Part shown: in pieces, positions 23,248 to 32,974 of the stretch
Layout: the number at the start of each line of letters is the position of its first letter
Position numbering within the stretch: the stretch's first letter is position 1
Source: an uncultured beta proteobacterium
GTDB lineage: Bacteria > Pseudomonadota > Gammaproteobacteria > Burkholderiales > SG8-41
Length of the DNA: 48,512 nt
NCBI GenBank assembly: GCA_903889565.1
Contig: CAISYC010000030.1
Span: forward strand, 1-48,512
Direction of reading: 5' to 3'
Notes under the pieces: model-generated
Database searches by the model: none
Told to the model about the DNA's origin: nothing
What the model saw: the letters and a program-made list of their open reading frames with translations, nothing else
Translations under genes and position numbers: made by a program

Positions 23248-23850
23248 TCAGAACGGTCCCTGCGTCAACCAGCGTTCCATCTGGTCGAAACGATCCACGC
23301 CCCAGAACGGCTCGCCATCGATGACGAAATACGGCGAACCGAACACGCCGCGCGCCAATGCCGCATCGACTTCATTTTTGAGACGGGCTTTGATGGTTTC
23401 GCTGCCGATCGCTGCGAGCAGCTCTTCGCGCTTCAACCCCAGTGTTGCCGCCACATCGGCGGTGACGTCCGGACTTGAAATATCGAGGTCGCTCACGAAG
23501 TAAGCGCGGTAGAGCGCGCGTGCCAGTTCATGCGCAAGCGGCGGGTCGCGCTCGTCGAGCCAATAGAAAGCGCGCGCCGGGGCCTGGCTGGCGATCGGGA
23601 ATTTCGACGGATGCCGGTAAGGCAGGTCGTGAAAGTTTGCCGAGCGCGGAATATCGCGCAGCGAATAATCGCCCTTGAGCGGCAGCGTCGGCAGCGGCTT
23701 GCCGCCGGTCACTTTGAATACCGCGCCCAGCAGCACCGGTTTCCAGTTCACGCGGCGTCCATGGCGGGCGGCAATGCCGTCGATTTTCATGGCTGCGATG
23801 TAGCCGTAGGGCGATGAGTAGTCAAAATAGAAGTCGATCGGGTTGGCCAT
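23248..23850 (-). CDS. 2-hydroxychromene-2-carboxylate isomerase-like (DsbA family)
   Basis: A 200-residue thioredoxin-fold protein of the DsbA/kappa-GST group. The active-site region is [10 protein letters not shown], with Ser replacing the CxxC of DsbA, as in HCCA isomerases, and [20 protein letters not shown] is the cis-Pro region. Related enzymes use glutathione to isomerise aromatic intermediates, but many homologues have unknown substrates. It is the first gene of the leftward cluster; a palindrome like that before phaC lies 82 bp upstream. Confidence 0.88.
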   Translation of the reverse strand: MANPIDFYFDYSSPYGYIAAMKIDGIAARHGRRVNWKPVLLGAVFKVTGGKPLPTLPLKGDYSLRDIPRSANFHDLPYRHPSKFPIASQAPARAFYWLDERDPPLAHELARALYRAYFVSDLDISSPDVTADVAATLGLKREELLAAIGSETIKARLKNEVDAALARGVFGSPYFVIDGEPFWGVDRFDQMERWLTQGPF

Positions 23851-23931
23851 AGCTTCCTTCGCGCTGGAGGTGAATTAGTGGTCTAAAAAGCGGCCGATAA
23901 GTGAATTTTGATCAAAACCGACTCAATTTTA

Positions 23932-23952
23932 TTGACGTTTACGTAAACGTAA
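23932..23952. promoter_or_regulatory. Palindromic operator upstream of the catabolic cluster
   Basis: The core ACGTTTACGTAAACGT (23935-23950) is a perfect 16-bp palindrome. TTGACGTTTACGTAA (23932-23946) matches TTGACGTTAACGTAA at 24430-24444 at 14 of 15 bases. It sits between the MerR gene and the first gene of the leftward cluster and is a likely MerR (LiuR-like) site. Confidence 0.7.
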
Positions 23953-23969
23953 CTACATTTTGCGTAGCA

Positions 23970-24374
23970 TCACGCTGGCTTGGTTTCGACCGTTTGGCGG
24001 TGCGAGCCGGCCAACGAACGGCGGCACTGATTTTCGAAAAATGCAAATTCGTCCAGCATCGCTGCGATGTCCTCGCTACGCTGTTCCAGTTCGATGCGAT
24101 GACGTTCCAGTTTGGCCAGCAGGCCTTCGAGTTTTCTGCGCTCGTTGCCGGCATTGTCGTAGAGGTCGAACAATTCGTGGATTTCCGCTAGAGAAATTCC
24201 CAGGCGCCGGGCGCGCAAGGCCAGTTTGAGACGGGCGCGGTCGCGATTGCCGAAGAGCCGGTTGATGCCATCGCGTTGCGGGCTGAGCAATCCAACGTCT
24301 TCGTAATGACGGATCGCCCGCGTGGTAATCTTGAATTCTTTGGCAAGCTCGGAAATAGTGTAGACTGGCGTCAT
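23970..24374 (-). CDS. MerR-family regulator, LiuR-like
   Basis: A 134-residue MerR-family protein. The winged HTH occupies about residues 1-70 (ISELAKEFKITTRAIRHYEDVGLLSPQRDG), followed by a coiled-coil dimerisation helix (RRKLEGLLAKLERHRIELEQRSEDI) and a short tail without clustered cysteines, which speaks against a metal sensor. Next to HMG-CoA lyase and enoyl-CoA hydratase genes it fits LiuR, the regulator of leucine/isovalerate degradation. Related palindromes lie on both sides of the gene. The start is ATG 24374; TTG 24386 would add four residues. Confidence 0.85.
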   Translation of the reverse strand: MTPVYTISELAKEFKITTRAIRHYEDVGLLSPQRDGINRLFGNRDRARLKLALRARRLGISLAEIHELFDLYDNAGNERRKLEGLLAKLERHRIELEQRSEDIAAMLDEFAFFENQCRRSLAGSHRQTVETKPA

Positions 24375-24424
24375 GGTGCGTTGCAATAAAATTGGTTGGA
24401 CGGCAAAAAAGGTATTAAAGGTTA

Positions 24425-24444
24425 TTACGTTGACGTTAACGTAA
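24425..24444. promoter_or_regulatory. Palindromic operator between the MerR gene and phaC
   Basis: TTACGTTGACGTTAACGTAA is an inverted repeat with two mismatched positions. It lies 51 bp upstream of the MerR start and about 50 bp upstream of phaC, so it could control both divergent genes. It shares its core with 23932-23946. Confidence 0.65.
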
Positions 24445-24495
24445 TAGCAAAGATTTGAAAAGTCAATGCTGATTACTTAACAACGGAGAATTGAA

Positions 24496-26325
24496 GTGAG
24501 TGAACCGCAAACCCCGCCGGCCTACGATCCGGTCGAACTCGCGCGCGCTTACTCCGAGATCGCGCAACGCAGCAGCCAGATGGTCAGCCGCTACATGGCC
24601 AGCCACGACACCAACGGCGCGCCGGTTTTCAAGGACGAATTGGGCGTCGCCAAGGCGTTTTACGACATGGCGGGCAAGCTGTTCTCGGACCCGTCGAAGC
24701 TGGCCGAGATGCACGTCAAGATGTGGCAGGACTACACGTCGCTCTGGCACAACACCATGCTGCGGTTCTGGGGGCTCGACGCCAAGCCGGTGATCGAGCC
24801 GGCCAAGGGCGACCGCCGCTTCAAGCACGACGACTGGCAACAGAATTTTCTGTTCGATTACATCAAGCAGTCCTACCTGATTGCGTCGCGCAACCTGCAC
24901 CAGATGGTCGGCAGCGTTGAAGGTCTTGACGAGACAACCGCGAAGAAAGTCGAGTTCTACACCCGCCAATACGTTGATGCGCTGTCGCCGACCAATTTTC
25001 TGGCGACCAATCCCGAGGTGTTGCGCGAAACCCTCAGCAGTCACGGGCAGAATCTGGTCAAGGGCCTGAACAACCTGCTCGACGACATGGAGTCGGGCAA
25101 CGGCAAGCAGTTGCGCGTCAAGATGAGCGATCCCTCGGCCTTCGCAGTCGGCCGCAATCTCGCCACCACGCCGGGCAAGGTCGTCTACCAGAACGAATTG
25201 ATGCAGCTGATCCAGTACGCGCCGGCGACCACCGAGGTCTGGCGCAAACCGCTGCTGATCATTCCGCCGTGGATCAACAAGTACTACATCCTCGACATGC
25301 GCGAAAACAATTCCTTCGTGCGCTGGGCGACGCAGCAGGGACACACCGTTTTCATGGTGTCGTGGGTGAATCCGGACGCTGCTCACGCGCGCTGCAGTTT
25401 CGACGACTACCTGAAGTGCGGCCCGCTGGCCGCGCTCGATGCGATCGAGCAGGCGACTGGGGAGAAGTCGGTCAATGCCGTCGGCTTTTGTCTCGGCGGC
25501 ACGCTGCTTGCGTGCACCCTCGGCTATCTCGCGGTGCGCCGTGACAAGCGTATTGCCAGCGCAACTTTCTTCGCCACCATGATCGATTTTTCGGAGCCCG
25601 GCGAACTCGAGGTATTCATTGACGAACAGCAGGTCGCCAATCTCGAAAAAAAGATGGAGCAGCGCGGTTACCTCGAGGGCGCCGAGATGGCGCAGACTTT
25701 CAACATGCTGCGCGCCAACGATCTGATCTGGTCGTTCGTCGTCAACAATTACCTGCTCGGCAAGTCACCTTTTCCGTTCGACCTGCTCTACTGGAACTCG
25801 GACTCGACGCGCATGCCGGCGGCGATGCACAGTTTTTATCTGCGCAACATGTATTTGCGCAACATTTTGCGCGAACCCGGCGGCATCACGCTCGATGGCG
25901 TGGCGATCGATCTGACGAAGGTGAAGACGCCGGCCTATTTCATATCGACCATCGAAGATCACATCGCGCCGTGGAAATCCACTTACGCCGGCGCCCGCCT
26001 GTTCGCCGGCGAGACCCGTTTCGTGCTCGGCGGATCAGGGCATATCGCCGGCATCATCAACCCGCCTGCGGCGAATAAATACTGCTACTGGACCGGCAAC
26101 AAACTCGCGCCTACCCCGCAGGCCTGGTTCGATGCGACCGAACAACATCCGGGCTCGTGGTGGACGGACTGGCAGCAATGGATCGAGTCCCGCGCCGGCG
26201 ACAAGGTGCCCGCACGCGAGCCGGGCGCCGGCGAACTGCCGGCAATCGAAGACGCGCCCGGTTCCTATGTAAGGGTTAAATTGTCCGCCGAACAGCCGCC
26301 TCCAGCGGCGCCCAATCCCGCGTAG
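24496..26325 (+). CDS. phaC: Class I poly(3-hydroxyalkanoate) synthase
   Basis: A 609-residue PHA synthase that polymerises (R)-3-hydroxyacyl-CoA into storage polyester at granules. The lipase-like box GFCLGG holds the catalytic Cys near residue 332, and the other triad residues are Asp in EDHIAPW and His in GSGHIAGIINPP. Length and the N-terminal domain fit class I (PhaC alone). GGAG precedes GTG 24496. No phaA, phaB or phaR follows directly, unlike the common phaCAB order. It is divergent from the MerR regulator and has a matching palindrome in its promoter region, hinting at co-control with acyl-CoA breakdown. Confidence 0.96.
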   Translation: MSEPQTPPAYDPVELARAYSEIAQRSSQMVSRYMASHDTNGAPVFKDELGVAKAFYDMAGKLFSDPSKLAEMHVKMWQDYTSLWHNTMLRFWGLDAKPVIEPAKGDRRFKHDDWQQNFLFDYIKQSYLIASRNLHQMVGSVEGLDETTAKKVEFYTRQYVDALSPTNFLATNPEVLRETLSSHGQNLVKGLNNLLDDMESGNGKQLRVKMSDPSAFAVGRNLATTPGKVVYQNELMQLIQYAPATTEVWRKPLLIIPPWINKYYILDMRENNSFVRWATQQGHTVFMVSWVNPDAAHARCSFDDYLKCGPLAALDAIEQATGEKSVNAVGFCLGGTLLACTLGYLAVRRDKRIASATFFATMIDFSEPGELEVFIDEQQVANLEKKMEQRGYLEGAEMAQTFNMLRANDLIWSFVVNNYLLGKSPFPFDLLYWNSDSTRMPAAMHSFYLRNMYLRNILREPGGITLDGVAIDLTKVKTPAYFISTIEDHIAPWKSTYAGARLFAGETRFVLGGSGHIAGIINPPAANKYCYWTGNKLAPTPQAWFDATEQHPGSWWTDWQQWIESRAGDKVPAREPGAGELPAIEDAPGSYVRVKLSAEQPPPAAPNPA

Positions 26326-26730
26326 AAAAGGGCCGCGCGCGGCGAGCCGGGATTTTCAATACATCATCCTTGCGCAGGCCGGGCGCAGCATTGCGCTGAA
26401 CGTCGCAAAGGCGCCGCTGGCGGTGCGCGCATGCAAGGCGCCAGCGCCGAACGTCGCGAAGTCATGATGATCTTGGTCGAAAACGCCGCCCGTTTCAAGG
26501 CCAAATAGCACGCTGCCGGCCTGCGGCCTGATTGATCATCGACCGCGCGTTATTTCCATACCAGGCCAGCACCGTTCGCATCGGGCGCCTGCAGCTTTCG
26601 CGCAATTGCCCGCCTTCGGGGGCTGCGACGCGATGATATAATCGCGAAAAACCGCCGGCGCCAAAAGTGCCTGTTGCGGTGCCGGGGTGTCTCACCAACC
26701 AGACACCGACAACCCCACAAAGGTAGGACT
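26326..26730. other. 405-bp intergenic region between phaC and aceE
   Basis: No convincing gene is seen. A reading frame ending VENAARFKAK at about 26508 looks faintly protein-like but has no clear start and may be a remnant. The aceE promoter lies at 26634-26642. Confidence 0.45.
26634..26642 (+). promoter_or_regulatory. Extended -10 promoter for aceE
   Basis: TGATATAAT contains a perfect TATAAT (26637-26642) with the upstream TG of an extended -10 element. The -35 position (about 26614) is poor, as is usual for such promoters. The leader to the aceE ATG is about 80 bp. Confidence 0.55.
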
Positions 26731-29400
26731 ATGGACATGCAGGATATTCCTGACGTTGATCCGCAGGAAACCCAGGAATGGCTTGACGCGCTCGACGGCG
26801 TGATCCGGCAGGAGGGCGTCGAACGCGCCCACTTTCTGCTCGAACAGCTGGTCGACAAGGCGCGGCGCAACGGTGCTTATCTGCCGTTTTCGCTGAATAC
26901 CGCCTACCTCAATACGATTCCGCCCGGGCGCGAAGATCGTTCGCCCGGCAATCACGAAATCGAAAACCGCATCCGCGCCTATGTGCGCTGGAATGCGATG
27001 GCGATGGTCGTGCGCGCCAACAAACACACCAACGTCGGCGGGCATATCGCGAGCTTCGCCTCGGCGGCGACGCTCTACGATGTCGGCTACAACCATTTCT
27101 GGCGCGCGCCGAGTGAAAACTTCGGCGGCGATCTGGTTTTCGTGCAGGGGCATTCGGCGCCGGGCGTATATGCGCGTGCTTTCATGCTCGGCCGGCTCAG
27201 CGAAGAACAACTCGACAACTTCCGCCAGGAAGTCGATGGCAAGGGTCTGTCTTCCTACCCGCACCCGTGGCTGATGCCGGATTTCTGGCAGTTCCCGACG
27301 GTGTCGATGGGACTGGGGCCGTTGATGGCGATCTATCAGGCGCGCTTCATGCGGTATATCAAGGATCGCGACATCATCCAGCCGCAGGGCCGCAAGGTGT
27401 GGGCCTTCATGGGCGACGGCGAGATGGACGAGCCGGAATCGCTCGGCGCGATATCGCTCGCCGGCCGCGAAAAACTCGACAACCTCGTTTTCGTCATTAA
27501 CTGCAATCTGCAGCGCCTTGACGGTCCGGTGCGCGGCAACGGCAAGATCATTCAGGAACTCGAAGCCGATTTCCGCGGCGCCGGCTGGAACGTGATCAAG
27601 GTGATCTGGGGCGGTTACTGGGATTCGCTGTTCGCGCGCGACACCAAGGGCCTGCTCCTGAAACGCATGGACGAATGCGTCGATGGCGAATTCCAGACCT
27701 TCAAGTCGAAGGACGGCGCCTATGTGCGCAAGCATTTCTTCGGCAAATATCCGGAGCTGCTCGAACTCGTGTCGACCATGTCCGACGACGATATCTGGCG
27801 GCTCAATCGCGGCGGCCACGATCCGCACAAGATTTACGCCGCCTATTCGGCCGCGATGAAACACAACGGCCAGCCGACCGTCATTCTCGCCAAGACCATC
27901 AAGGGTTACGGCATGGGCGAGGCGGGCGAATCGCAGAACATCACCCATCAGCAGAAAAAGATGGGCACCTCGTCGATCAAAACGTTCCGCGACCGCTTCA
28001 ACATTCCGGTGCCCGACGACCAGCTCGAAGAAGTGCCTTACCTCAAGCTCGCGCCCGATTCGCCGGAACTCAAATACATGCGCGAACGGCGCGAAGCGCT
28101 GGGCGGTTATCTCCCGGCGCGCCGGCGCAAGGCCGATTCCCTCGAAGTGCCGCCGCTGTCGGCGTTCGATGCCTTGCTCAAGGCGTCCGGCGAAGGCCGC
28201 GAGATGTCGACGACGATGGCCTTCGTGCGCATTCTGACGACGCTGGTGCGCGACAAGAAGATCGGCAAGTTCGTGGTGCCGATCGTGCCCGACGAATCGA
28301 GAACCTTCGGCATGGAAGGCATGTTCCGCCAGCTCGGCATCTATTCGCATGTCGGCCAGCTCTACACGCCGCAGGATTCCGAGCAGCTGATGTTCTACAA
28401 AGAAGACAAGAAGGGCCAGATTCTCGAAGAGGGCATCAACGAAGCCGGTGCGATGTCGTCGTGGATCGCGGCGGCGACCTCTTACAGCACGCACGGCGTG
28501 CCGATGATCCCGTTCTACATTTATTACTCGATGTTCGGTTTTCAGCGCATCGGCGATCTGGCGTGGGCGGCGGGCGACATGCGCGCGCGCGGCTTTCTGC
28601 TCGGCGGCACCGCCGGGCGCACCACCATCAACGGCGAGGGCCTGCAGCACGAAGACGGCCACAGCCATCTGCAGGCGGCGACAATCCCGAATTGCGTCTC
28701 GTACGACCCAACCTACGCCTACGAGTTGGCAGTCATCATCCAGGACGGCATGCGCCGCATGTATCAGGTGCAGGAAGACGTTTATTACTACATCACGGTG
28801 ATGAACGAGAACTACGAGCATCCGGCGATGCCCGCGGGCGCCGAGCCCGGCATACTCAAGGGCATGTATCTGCTGCGCGAAGGCAAGGGCAAGAAGGGCG
28901 CGCCGCGCGTGCAGCTGCTGGGCAGCGGCACCATACTGCGCGAAGTCATCGCCGGCGCCGATATTCTGGAGAAGGAATTCGGCGTTGTTGCCGATATCTG
29001 GAGCGTGACCAGCTTTAACGAACTGCGTCGCGACGGACTTGATGTGCAGCGCTGGAACATGCTGCATCCGGAGCAGCCGCCGCGCCTCGCCCATATCGAA
29101 GAATGTTTGAAGGACCGGCCCGGCCCGGTGATTGCCGCGACCGATTACATGAAGCTGTTCGCCGACCAGGTGCGCGGCTTTATTCCGGGGCGCAATTTCT
29201 TCGCGCTTGGCACCGACGGCTTCGGCCGCTCCGATACGCGCGAAAAGCTGCGCGGCTTTTTCGAAGTCAACCGCCATTACGTGACCGTTGCCGCATTGAA
29301 ATCGCTGGCCGACGAAGAGGTTGTGCCGCAAACGACGGTCGCCGCCGCCATCCAGAAGTTCGGTATCGATCCTGAGAAGCCGAACCCGACCACGGTATAG
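26731..29400 (+). CDS. aceE: Pyruvate dehydrogenase E1 component, homodimeric type
   Basis: An 889-residue thiamine-diphosphate enzyme that decarboxylates pyruvate and passes the acetyl group to the E2 lipoyl arm. GDGEMDEPES near residue 230 is the ThDP/Mg motif, and length matches E. coli AceE (887). Family blocks such as TAGRTTINGEGLQHEDGHS are intact. ATG 26731 gives the standard MDMQDIPDVDPQETQEWL start and has AGGTAGGA before it. aceF starts 3 bp after the stop codon, so the two form an operon. Confidence 0.98.
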   Translation: MDMQDIPDVDPQETQEWLDALDGVIRQEGVERAHFLLEQLVDKARRNGAYLPFSLNTAYLNTIPPGREDRSPGNHEIENRIRAYVRWNAMAMVVRANKHTNVGGHIASFASAATLYDVGYNHFWRAPSENFGGDLVFVQGHSAPGVYARAFMLGRLSEEQLDNFRQEVDGKGLSSYPHPWLMPDFWQFPTVSMGLGPLMAIYQARFMRYIKDRDIIQPQGRKVWAFMGDGEMDEPESLGAISLAGREKLDNLVFVINCNLQRLDGPVRGNGKIIQELEADFRGAGWNVIKVIWGGYWDSLFARDTKGLLLKRMDECVDGEFQTFKSKDGAYVRKHFFGKYPELLELVSTMSDDDIWRLNRGGHDPHKIYAAYSAAMKHNGQPTVILAKTIKGYGMGEAGESQNITHQQKKMGTSSIKTFRDRFNIPVPDDQLEEVPYLKLAPDSPELKYMRERREALGGYLPARRRKADSLEVPPLSAFDALLKASGEGREMSTTMAFVRILTTLVRDKKIGKFVVPIVPDESRTFGMEGMFRQLGIYSHVGQLYTPQDSEQLMFYKEDKKGQILEEGINEAGAMSSWIAAATSYSTHGVPMIPFYIYYSMFGFQRIGDLAWAAGDMRARGFLLGGTAGRTTINGEGLQHEDGHSHLQAATIPNCVSYDPTYAYELAVIIQDGMRRMYQVQEDVYYYITVMNENYEHPAMPAGAEPGILKGMYLLREGKGKKGAPRVQLLGSGTILREVIAGADILEKEFGVVADIWSVTSFNELRRDGLDVQRWNMLHPEQPPRLAHIEECLKDRPGPVIAATDYMKLFADQVRGFIPGRNFFALGTDGFGRSDTREKLRGFFEVNRHYVTVAALKSLADEEVVPQTTVAAAIQKFGIDPEKPNPTTV

Positions 29401-29403
29401 CCG

Positions 29404-30690
29404 ATGAGCATTGTAGAGATCAAGGTTCCCGATATCGGGGACTACAAAAACATCCCGGTGATCGAAGTGCTGGTCAAACCCGGCGACAGCGTCAGGGCGG
29501 AGGATCCGTTGCTCACGCTCGAATCGGACAAGGCGACGATGGAAGTGCCGGCGCCGGTGGCCGGGATTGTCAAAGAGCTCAAGGTAAAGGTTGGCGACAA
29601 AGTGTCGGAAGGCGTGCTGGTAATGACGCTCGAAGGCGCAGCCGCACCTGTCGCCGAGAAAAAGTCGGCAGCGGCGCCCGTCGCCGCACCGGTTGCGACG
29701 GCGCCCAAGCCCGCGCCGGTTGCCGCCGCGCCGCGCGCGGCGCCGTCGCCGATGCCTGCGCCGGTTGCGATCGACGAAGTCGCGGCGCGCTCGGCGCACG
29801 CAAGCCCGTCGGTACGCCGCTTCGCACGCGAACTTGGCGTCGATGTATCCAGGGTCCCGGGCAGCGGGCCGAAGAACCGCATTCTGCGCGAAGACGTGCA
29901 GGCCTTCGTCAAGGCCGCGCTGGCGCGGCCGGCGGGCGGCGGCGGTCTTGGCTTCAATCTGCCGCCGATGCCGCAGATCGATTTTGCCAAGTTCGGCGCG
30001 GTCGAGACGCAGCCGCTGTCGCGCATCAAGAAAATCTCGGGCGCCAGTCTGCATCGCAACTGGCTCAGCATTCCGCATATCACCCAGCACGACGAAGCCG
30101 ACATCACCGAACTCGACGCGTTTCGCAAGAGCGAGGCCGATGAGGCGAAAAAGACCGGCATCAAGGTTACGGTGTTGGGTTTTCTGATCAAGGCGGTGGT
30201 GGTCGCGCTGAAGGAGTTCCCCAGCTTCAACGCATCCCTGTCGCCCGACGGCGAAAGCCTGATCCTCAAGCATTATTTCAACGTCGGCGTGGCGGTCGAC
30301 ACACCGAACGGCCTTGTCGTGCCGGTGATCCGCGATGCCGACAAGAAGGGCCTGCGCGAACTGGCGAAGGAGTTGGGCGAGGTCAGTGCGCGCATGCGCG
30401 ACGGCAAGATCAATCCGGCCGATTTGCAGGGCGGCTGTTTTTCAATTTCCAGCTTGGGCGGGCTTGGCGGAACTTTTTTCACGCCCATCATCAATGCGCC
30501 CGAAGTGGCGATCCTCGGCGTCGGCAAGGCATCGCTGCGGCCGGTGTGGGACGGCAAGCAGTTCGTGCCGCGACTGATGCTGCCGCTGTCGCTGTCCTAC
30601 GATCATCGCGTGATCGATGGCGCGCAGGGCGCGCGATTCATCGCTTTTCTCGGCAGCGTGCTGTCCGATATCCGCCGCCTCGTTCTTTGA
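29404..30690 (+). CDS. aceF: Pyruvate dehydrogenase E2, dihydrolipoyl acetyltransferase
   Basis: A 428-residue E2 component. One lipoyl domain (about 1-75) carries the modified Lys in ESDKATMEV. An Ala/Pro-rich flexible linker follows (about 78-125), then the E1/E3-binding domain ([20 protein letters not shown]) and the catalytic acyltransferase with [15 protein letters not shown] near the C-terminus. E. coli AceF has three lipoyl domains and some betaproteobacterial forms two; a single one is also common. The usual lpdA gene for E3 does not follow, nadD does. Confidence 0.97.
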   Translation: MSIVEIKVPDIGDYKNIPVIEVLVKPGDSVRAEDPLLTLESDKATMEVPAPVAGIVKELKVKVGDKVSEGVLVMTLEGAAAPVAEKKSAAAPVAAPVATAPKPAPVAAAPRAAPSPMPAPVAIDEVAARSAHASPSVRRFARELGVDVSRVPGSGPKNRILREDVQAFVKAALARPAGGGGLGFNLPPMPQIDFAKFGAVETQPLSRIKKISGASLHRNWLSIPHITQHDEADITELDAFRKSEADEAKKTGIKVTVLGFLIKAVVVALKEFPSFNASLSPDGESLILKHYFNVGVAVDTPNGLVVPVIRDADKKGLRELAKELGEVSARMRDGKINPADLQGGCFSISSLGGLGGTFFTPIINAPEVAILGVGKASLRPVWDGKQFVPRLMLPLSLSYDHRVIDGAQGARFIAFLGSVLSDIRRLVL

Positions 30691-30786
30691 TCCCTGCATT
30701 TTCGCCGCGCGCAATCGTCGCGCCGATTGTGCGCGCTTTGCGCGACCGCTTTGACTCCATCCCCATGACGCATTACCCTTGAACTG

Positions 30787-31467
30787 ATGTCTATTGCTCC
30801 CATCGGGATTTTCGGCGGCACTTTCGATCCGGTTCACTACGGTCATTTGCGCCTTGCACAGGAACTCGGTGAGTTGCTGCGGCTGGCTGAAGTGCGCATC
30901 ATCCCCGCCGGCACGCCGCCGCACCGCGCAGCACCCCAGGTCACCGCCGAACAGCGTCTGGAGATGACGCGCTTGGCAGTGGCCGGCAATCCGCTGCTCG
31001 CGGTCGATGATCGCGAAGTGCGCCGTAGCGGCCCCGGCTATACCATCGACACGCTGACCGAGTTGCGCCGGCAATTGGGGCCGTCGCGCCCGCTGTGCCT
31101 GTTGCTCGGCGCCGACGCATTTCTTGAACTTGCAACATGGCACCGCTGGCACGATCTGTTCGGCCTCGCGCATCTGGTGATCGCGCACCGCCCGGGCTTT
31201 CCGCCGGAGTCGTGGCCGGCGCGCATGCCGGAACCGCTGGCGCGGGAATATTCGGCACGCTTGCTGCGCCAGCCGTTCGGCGTGCATTTGTCGCCGGCCG
31301 GCGGCATCGTCACCCAGGCGATCGCCGCGCTCGACATTTCGGCTTCAATGATCCGCGATTCGCTTACGCGCGGGGTGAGCCCGCGTTATTTGCTGCCCGA
31401 TCCGGTTCTCGACTATATTGGCCGCAACAACCTATATGTCACGCAGGAGGTGAATGAAACCCGATAA
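30787..31467 (+). CDS. nadD: Nicotinate-nucleotide adenylyltransferase
   Basis: A 226-residue enzyme that adenylates nicotinate mononucleotide in NAD synthesis. GGTFDPVHYGHL is the nucleotidyltransferase HxGH region, and ISASMIRDSLTRG is the ISST-x-x-R-like motif. LLGADAFLELATWHRW is typical of NadD. The 3' end overlaps rsfS by 14 bp, the conserved nadD-rsfS-rlmH order. Confidence 0.96.
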   Translation: MSIAPIGIFGGTFDPVHYGHLRLAQELGELLRLAEVRIIPAGTPPHRAAPQVTAEQRLEMTRLAVAGNPLLAVDDREVRRSGPGYTIDTLTELRRQLGPSRPLCLLLGADAFLELATWHRWHDLFGLAHLVIAHRPGFPPESWPARMPEPLAREYSARLLRQPFGVHLSPAGGIVTQAIAALDISASMIRDSLTRGVSPRYLLPDPVLDYIGRNNLYVTQEVNETR

Positions 31468-31813
31468 GATTTTGAAAGCCGCCGTTGATGCGCTCGAAGA
31501 TATCAAAGGGCGCGAGATCGTTGTGATCGACGTGCGGAAAATGACGCCGCTGTTTGATCACGTGATCATCGTGACCGGCGAATCGACCCGCCAGAACAAG
31601 GCGCTGGCCAACAACGTGCAGGAAAAGCTCAAGCCGCTGGGGCTCACCGTGCACGGCGTCGAAGGTGTGGATCCGGGCGAGTGGATACTGGTCGATCTCG
31701 GCCAGATCGTGGTGCATGTCATGCAGCCGGCGATTCGCCAGTACTACAATCTCGAAGAACTGTGGGGCGCCGCGGCATCGCTGCCATTGCGGCGCGCCGG
31801 CGGCGCGCGCTAG
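31454..31813 (+). CDS. rsfS: Ribosomal silencing factor
   Basis: A 119-residue RsfS (Iojap) protein that binds ribosomal protein uL14 and blocks subunit joining when growth slows. Conserved stretches are ALEDIKGREIVVIDVR, FDHVIIVTGESTRQ, GVDPGEWILVDLGQIVVHVM and YYNLEELW. AGGAGGTGA lies directly before its ATG within the nadD coding end, so translation is coupled. The C-terminal end is short and Ala/Arg-rich. Confidence 0.96.
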   Translation: MKPDKILKAAVDALEDIKGREIVVIDVRKMTPLFDHVIIVTGESTRQNKALANNVQEKLKPLGLTVHGVEGVDPGEWILVDLGQIVVHVMQPAIRQYYNLEELWGAAASLPLRRAGGAR

Positions 31814-31831
31814 CTTCGAAGCCTGCAATCC

Positions 31832-32326
31832 ATGAAGTTTCAGGTAGTGGCCGTCGGGCACAAGATGCCGGCGTGGATTGCCGACGGTTTCACTGAATAC
31901 GCGCAGCGCATGCCGCGCGAATCGCGCATCGAGCTCGTTGAAATCAAACCGGCCATTCGTGGAAAAAGCGGTGGCAAAAGTGCCGCCGGCGAAACGACCG
32001 CCGCAAAATGGATGGCGCTTGAAGCTGAACGCATCGCCGCCGCACTGCCGGCGCGCTGCGTCAGAGTGGTTCTCGACGAACGCGGCAAGGCGCTCACGAC
32101 AGCGGATCTCGCGCGGCGTATCGAACGCTGGCGGCAGGACGGCAGCGATGTCGCCTTCATCATCGGCGGCGCCGACGGCACCGCGCCGGAATTGCGCCGC
32201 GACGCCGACCTCTTGCTGGCGCTGTCATCGTTCACCCTGCCGCACGGATTGTGCCGCGTGATGCTGGCCGAACAACTCTATCGCGCGGTCTCGCTGCTGG
32301 CGAGCCATCCCTATCACCGGGAATGA
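31832..32326 (+). CDS. rlmH: 23S rRNA pseudouridine-1915 N3-methyltransferase
   Basis: A 164-residue SPOUT methyltransferase that methylates pseudouridine 1915 in helix 69 of 23S rRNA. The AdoMet knot is visible in [14 protein letters not shown] and in [17 protein letters not shown], and it ends with the conserved HPYHRE. It lies 18 bp after rsfS. It is slightly longer than E. coli RlmH (155) owing to a Gly/Ser/Ala-rich insertion at about residues 47-55. Confidence 0.96.
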   Translation: MKFQVVAVGHKMPAWIADGFTEYAQRMPRESRIELVEIKPAIRGKSGGKSAAGETTAAKWMALEAERIAAALPARCVRVVLDERGKALTTADLARRIERWRQDGSDVAFIIGGADGTAPELRRDADLLLALSSFTLPHGLCRVMLAEQLYRAVSLLASHPYHRE

Positions 32327-32333
32327 ATATATC

Positions 32334-32957
32334 GTGGTGACCATTGAGCAGGCCGCGGCGAGCGCGCCGCGTTTTTATCTGGCCTCACGCAGCCCGCGCC
32401 GGCGCGAACTGCTGACGCAGGCGGGATTCGCCTACGCCGAATTGCCGCCCGGCGCCGCCGATGTTGATGAAACCCCGCAAGCGGACGAAGCGCCGGTTGA
32501 CTATGTGCTGCGCGTCGCGCGCGAAAAAGCCGCCGCCGGCTGGCGCGCCGTCGTTGCCGGCAATCTCGGCGCCCTGCCGGTGTTATCGGCCGATACCACG
32601 GTGGTGGTCGAAGGCGCCATCATCGGCAAGCCGGATGATGCCGCGCACGCGCGTGAAATGCTGGCCATGCTGTCGGGTCGTCCGCATCAGGTGTTAACAG
32701 CGGTGGCACTCGCGGCAGCCGCCGGCGTGGTGACGCGGTTATCGGCATCCACGGTAGAATTTCGCGAACTCGCCGCCGCGGAGATCGAACGCTACATTGC
32801 CTCCGGTGAATCGCTCGACAAAGCCGGCGGCTACGGCATTCAGGGACGTGCCGCGGTTTTTGTGCGCGCCATCAGCGGCAGTTATTCGGGCATCATGGGC
32901 CTGCCCTTGTTCGAAACGGCGGAATTGCTCGGCAGCCAGGGGATTTTCCCCGGCTGA
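32334..32957 (+). CDS. maf: Maf-family nucleotide pyrophosphatase (YhdE type)
   Basis: A 207-residue Maf protein that hydrolyses non-canonical or pyrimidine nucleoside triphosphates such as dTTP and UTP. Signatures are YLASRSPRRRELL, LSADTTVV with the catalytic Asp, GKPDD and AGGYGIQG, which matches the YhdE subgroup. The start is GTG 32334 or GTG 32337; neither has a good ribosome binding site. It lies 7 bp after rlmH. Confidence 0.93.
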   Translation: MVTIEQAAASAPRFYLASRSPRRRELLTQAGFAYAELPPGAADVDETPQADEAPVDYVLRVAREKAAAGWRAVVAGNLGALPVLSADTTVVVEGAIIGKPDDAAHAREMLAMLSGRPHQVLTAVALAAAAGVVTRLSASTVEFRELAAAEIERYIASGESLDKAGGYGIQGRAAVFVRAISGSYSGIMGLPLFETAELLGSQGIFPG

Positions 32958-32974
32958 TCACAGTCAGGACCAGC

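Noticed and set aside
26692-30273. A 1193-codon open frame on the minus strand across aceE and aceF
   Set aside because: It is antisense to two certain genes, its composition is His/Arg/Asp-rich as expected from reversed GC-biased codons, and it matches no family. It is a shadow.
29404-30690. Single-lipoyl AceF and absence of lpdA considered as an anomaly
   Set aside because: Bacterial E2 proteins with one lipoyl domain are common and E3 is often encoded elsewhere.
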